This document shows positions 42,686 through 44,506 of a stretch of 44,506 bases of DNA, one piece after another. Below the pieces are notes generated by a model. The model did not search any database. It was given only the letters and a program-made list of their open reading frames with translations, and had not been told where the DNA came from. Source of the stretch: Rickettsiales bacterium (lineage in GTDB: Bacteria > Pseudomonadota > Alphaproteobacteria > Rickettsiales > UBA1997); assembly GCA_018969185.1 (NCBI GenBank), contig JAGWYT010000010.1, forward strand, positions 1-44,506. Reading direction: 5' to 3'. Within the stretch, counting starts at the first letter, position 1. Every line of letters begins with the position of its first letter. Made by a program: the position numbers and the translations under genes.

Positions 42686-43312
42686 CTACAACGCTCCTTT
42701 AATGTTTTCAAAAGTTTTACTATCAACTACCAAGTGATCAAAACTTAGTATATCATAAACATTGAGTGCAACCGCATTCAAAGCTTTTACATTCTTAAGA
42801 TTTCTTGATGATCTTGCTAAAACTTCATTATTATCTGAAGCCGCGTAAACAATCAGAGCACTTGGAACGTTATTCTTTTTTAAAGAAGCATTAATTTCTG
42901 TTGTTTTCAATTTTTCAGAAACATCAGAAAATAAAACAACTTTATTTTCTTTTAATTTTAATTTTAATACGTCAGATAAAGCCGCTTTAATGATTTTTTT
43001 TGGCATAGTGAAATCAAAAGAACGAGGCATTGGACCATGACAAGTTCTACCACCAACGAATTGAACTGATCTTTTACTACCTTGTCTTGCGCGGCCAGTC
43101 CCTTTTTGTTTATAAGGTTTTGCAGTAGTTCCAGAAATTTCTGCCATAGTCTTTGTTTTAGCAGAACCAGATCTTCTTCTAGCAAGCTGCCAACGAACTA
43201 CATAAGCCACAGATTTTGGACTTTGGAATTCTAGATCAGCAGATACATCAACTGACTTAGAGCCAAGTTTTTGTGTTGTAAAATCTATAGTTTTTAATGT
43301 TAAAGCTGTCAT
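42686..43312 (-). CDS. rplD: Large-subunit ribosomal protein L4
   Basis: L4 lines the exit tunnel and in E. coli represses the S10 operon. The 208-residue protein has the long loop signature RRSGSAKTKTMAEISGTTAKPYKQKGTGRARQGS, cited as KPYKQKGTGRARQGS, and GGRTCHGPMPRSFDF. The tail VDSKTFENIKGAL is typical. It follows rplC by 24 bases. Confidence 0.96.
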   Translation of the reverse strand: MTALTLKTIDFTTQKLGSKSVDVSADLEFQSPKSVAYVVRWQLARRRSGSAKTKTMAEISGTTAKPYKQKGTGRARQGSKRSVQFVGGRTCHGPMPRSFDFTMPKKIIKAALSDVLKLKLKENKVVLFSDVSEKLKTTEINASLKKNNVPSALIVYAASDNNEVLARSSRNLKNVKALNAVALNVYDILSFDHLVVDSKTFENIKGAL

Positions 43313-43336
43313 AAATACTTTATTAATGCTATTTTA

Positions 43337-43969
43337 TTATTTGTGAGCAATCTTTAAAATTACATCACTACCCGCATTACCAGGAACTGCGCCTTTAACG
43401 GCAATAATCGATTTTTCACTATCTATTATTAAAACTTCAAGATTTTTTACCGTAACATTGTCTACACCCATATGTCCAGCCATTTTCTTGCCTTTAAATG
43501 TTTTGCCAGGATCCTGTCTTTGACCAGTTGAACCGTGAGATCTGTGCGAAACAGAAACACCATGAGAAGCTTCAAGACCAGCGAAATTCCATCTTTTCAT
43601 AACACCAGCAAAACCTTTACCAGATGTTACGCCTCTAACATCTATAAAATCTCCTTCTTTTAACAAAGAAGCAATAGCAATTTGATCACCAGTTTTAAAT
43701 TCTAAGCCTTTTTTAACTTGAGAACCTCTGATTTTCTTAAAAAGAGGAACTGATTTTTTATTAAAAACTCCAGCAACTGATTTTGAGATTTTTTTAGGAT
43801 TAGTAACTTTTTGAAAAGCAACCAACAAATTATCAAAATCCTTGTTTTCATTTACAACTAAATCAAGTACAGAATTTTCGTAAACTTGTATCATAGTTAA
43901 AGGAACAGTAGTACCATTCTCCTTAAAAACGTGGCTCATGCCAACTTTTTTTCCTATTAATTCCAACAT
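43337..43969 (-). CDS. rplC: Large-subunit ribosomal protein L3
   Basis: L3 starts 50S assembly together with L24. The 210-residue protein begins MLELIGKKVGMSHVF. It has DVRGVTSGKGFAGVMKRWNF in parts and the extended loop GSTGQRQDPGKTFKGKKMAGHMG, cited as GSTGQRQDPGK, where the family carries a methylated Gln. It follows rpsJ by 2 bases. Confidence 0.97.
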   Translation of the reverse strand: MLELIGKKVGMSHVFKENGTTVPLTMIQVYENSVLDLVVNENKDFDNLLVAFQKVTNPKKISKSVAGVFNKKSVPLFKKIRGSQVKKGLEFKTGDQIAIASLLKEGDFIDVRGVTSGKGFAGVMKRWNFAGLEASHGVSVSHRSHGSTGQRQDPGKTFKGKKMAGHMGVDNVTVKNLEVLIIDSEKSIIAVKGAVPGNAGSDVILKIAHK

Positions 43970-43971
43970 CT

Positions 43972-44295
43972 TTAATTCTTTGCCCCATTAATTGCGATTT
44001 TAATATTTACGCCAGCTGAAAGGCTTAATTTCATTAAAGCATCAACTGTTTGAGCAGTAGGAGAAATAATCAATAATCTTTTTGAAGATCTAATCTCAAA
44101 TTGCTCTCTTGAATCTTTATCAACGTGAGGACCTCTGATAACGCAAAACTTTTGAATTTTAGTTGGTAGAGGAATTGGGCCTTTAATACCAGCTCCAGTT
44201 CTTCTAACTGTAACGATGATTTCATTCATCGCTTTGTTCAAAACAACGTGATCAAAAGATTCAAGTGTAATCTTGATACTTTCTTTATTTTTCAT
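43972..44295 (-). CDS. rpsJ: Small-subunit ribosomal protein S10
   Basis: S10 is in the 30S head and is the NusE antitermination factor. The 107-residue protein has [20 protein letters not shown] (cited as [13 protein letters not shown]) and [21 protein letters not shown] in parts, both signatures. It ends [11 protein letters not shown]. Bacterial S10 is about 103 residues. It is the first gene after tuf, 85 bp away with a hairpin between. Confidence 0.97.
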   Translation of the reverse strand: MKNKESIKITLESFDHVVLNKAMNEIIVTVRRTGAGIKGPIPLPTKIQKFCVIRGPHVDKDSREQFEIRSSKRLLIISPTAQTVDALMKLSLSAGVNIKIAINGAKN

Positions 44296-44343
44296 AATTA
44301 ATATTTACCATTTTGCATGAGATCCTGAATTTCGTCAGGATAA

Positions 44344-44380
44344 GCAAGATCTAAGGCGCTTTTAGCGCCTAAGATCTTGC
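44344..44380. terminator. Hairpin directly after tuf
   Basis: Arms of 17 nt (44344-44360 and 44364-44380, starting GCAAGATCTAAGGCGCT) pair with one mismatch around TTT. The tuf stop codon begins at 44381, the base next to it. No T run follows. A second small hairpin CCTGA-ATTTCG-TCAGG lies at about 44327-44342. It may adjust tuf versus S10 operon output or stabilise mRNA. Confidence 0.6.
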
Positions 44381-44506
44381 TTATTTAATAATCTTTGAAA
44401 CAACACCAGCGCCAACAGTTCTGCCACCTTCACGAATAGCAAACCTTAAGCCTTCCTCCATTGCAATAGGAGCAATCAAAGCCACATTGATCTTTACATT
44501 GTCTCC
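44381..44506 (-). CDS. tuf: Elongation factor Tu, C-terminal end (cut by window edge)
   Basis: The frame encodes 41 residues to the TAA at 44383-44381, starting [41 protein letters not shown], cited in parts: [17 protein letters not shown] is the EF-Tu C-terminal signature. EF-Tu brings aminoacyl-tRNA to the ribosome. It stands directly upstream of rpsJ, as in the str-S10 arrangement. The 5' part is outside the window. Confidence 0.97.
   Translation of the reverse strand, partial: GDNVKINVALIAPIAMEEGLRFAIREGGRTVGAGVVSKIIK

Overview
The window reads as part of the chromosome of a low-GC alphaproteobacterium of the Rickettsiales type. This is inferred from gene content, not from a computed phylogeny. 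The pointers are strong AT bias, a VirB4 ATPase gene joined to gltA, the S10-spc-alpha ribosomal order with adk between secY and rpsM, an IS1-type transposase remnant, and palindromic repeats placed between genes and, in one case, in frame inside a gene. Complete-looking cbb3 oxidase maturation genes (ccoHIS), panD, hisI and trpF are more than I would expect in a strongly reduced Rickettsia.

Layout. 1-0.2 kb: end of an IS1-family transposase and a palindromic repeat. 0.27-4.0 kb (minus): gltA then virB4, overlapping by one base. 4.1-8.3 kb (plus): mnmA, a HigB/HigA-like toxin-antitoxin pair with its own promoter and operator, lpdA, and a DUF3800 protein followed by a structured, repeat-flanked 3' segment. 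8.4-9.85 kb (minus): hisI-alr. 10.1-12.7 kb (plus): queD, ybgC-like thioesterase, ffh, RatA/Coq10-like protein. 13.0-14.9 kb (plus): a large serine beta-lactamase-fold protein with an unusual tail. 15.0-20.9 kb (minus): SPOR lipoprotein, second lipoprotein, dacA, ybaB, trpF and a KimA-like permease in one tight string. 21-24 kb (minus): ccoH-ccoI-ccoS. 24.1-24.7 kb (minus): rpmH-rnpA with a good promoter. 24.8-29.7 kb (minus): small membrane protein, ubiB, acs, panD and a NadM-like nucleotidyltransferase. 29.9-44.5 kb (minus): tuf (3' end only), then rpsJ through rplQ, rplS, and a lipoprotein gene whose signal peptide overlaps a terminator.

How genes work together. gltA, lpdA and acs centre on acetyl-CoA and the TCA cycle. 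panD and the NadM-like protein concern CoA and NAD. ubiB and ccoHIS concern respiration. dacA, alr and the SPOR lipoprotein concern the cell wall. mnmA, queD, rnpA, ffh, secY and the ribosomal block concern translation and export.

The most distinctive signals are: (1) at least four families of palindromic elements, two of which sit in frame inside acs, while others supply or abut the stop codons of ratA, the serine hydrolase, rpoA, rpsK and tuf; (2) the DUF3800 gene, whose 3' end overlaps an 11-bp direct repeat bracketing a stable stem-loop; (3) the large serine hydrolase with a repeated W(A/V)(E/D)RV motif in its tail; (4) a VirB4 with a changed Walker B motif. No tRNA, rRNA or CRISPR array was recognised.
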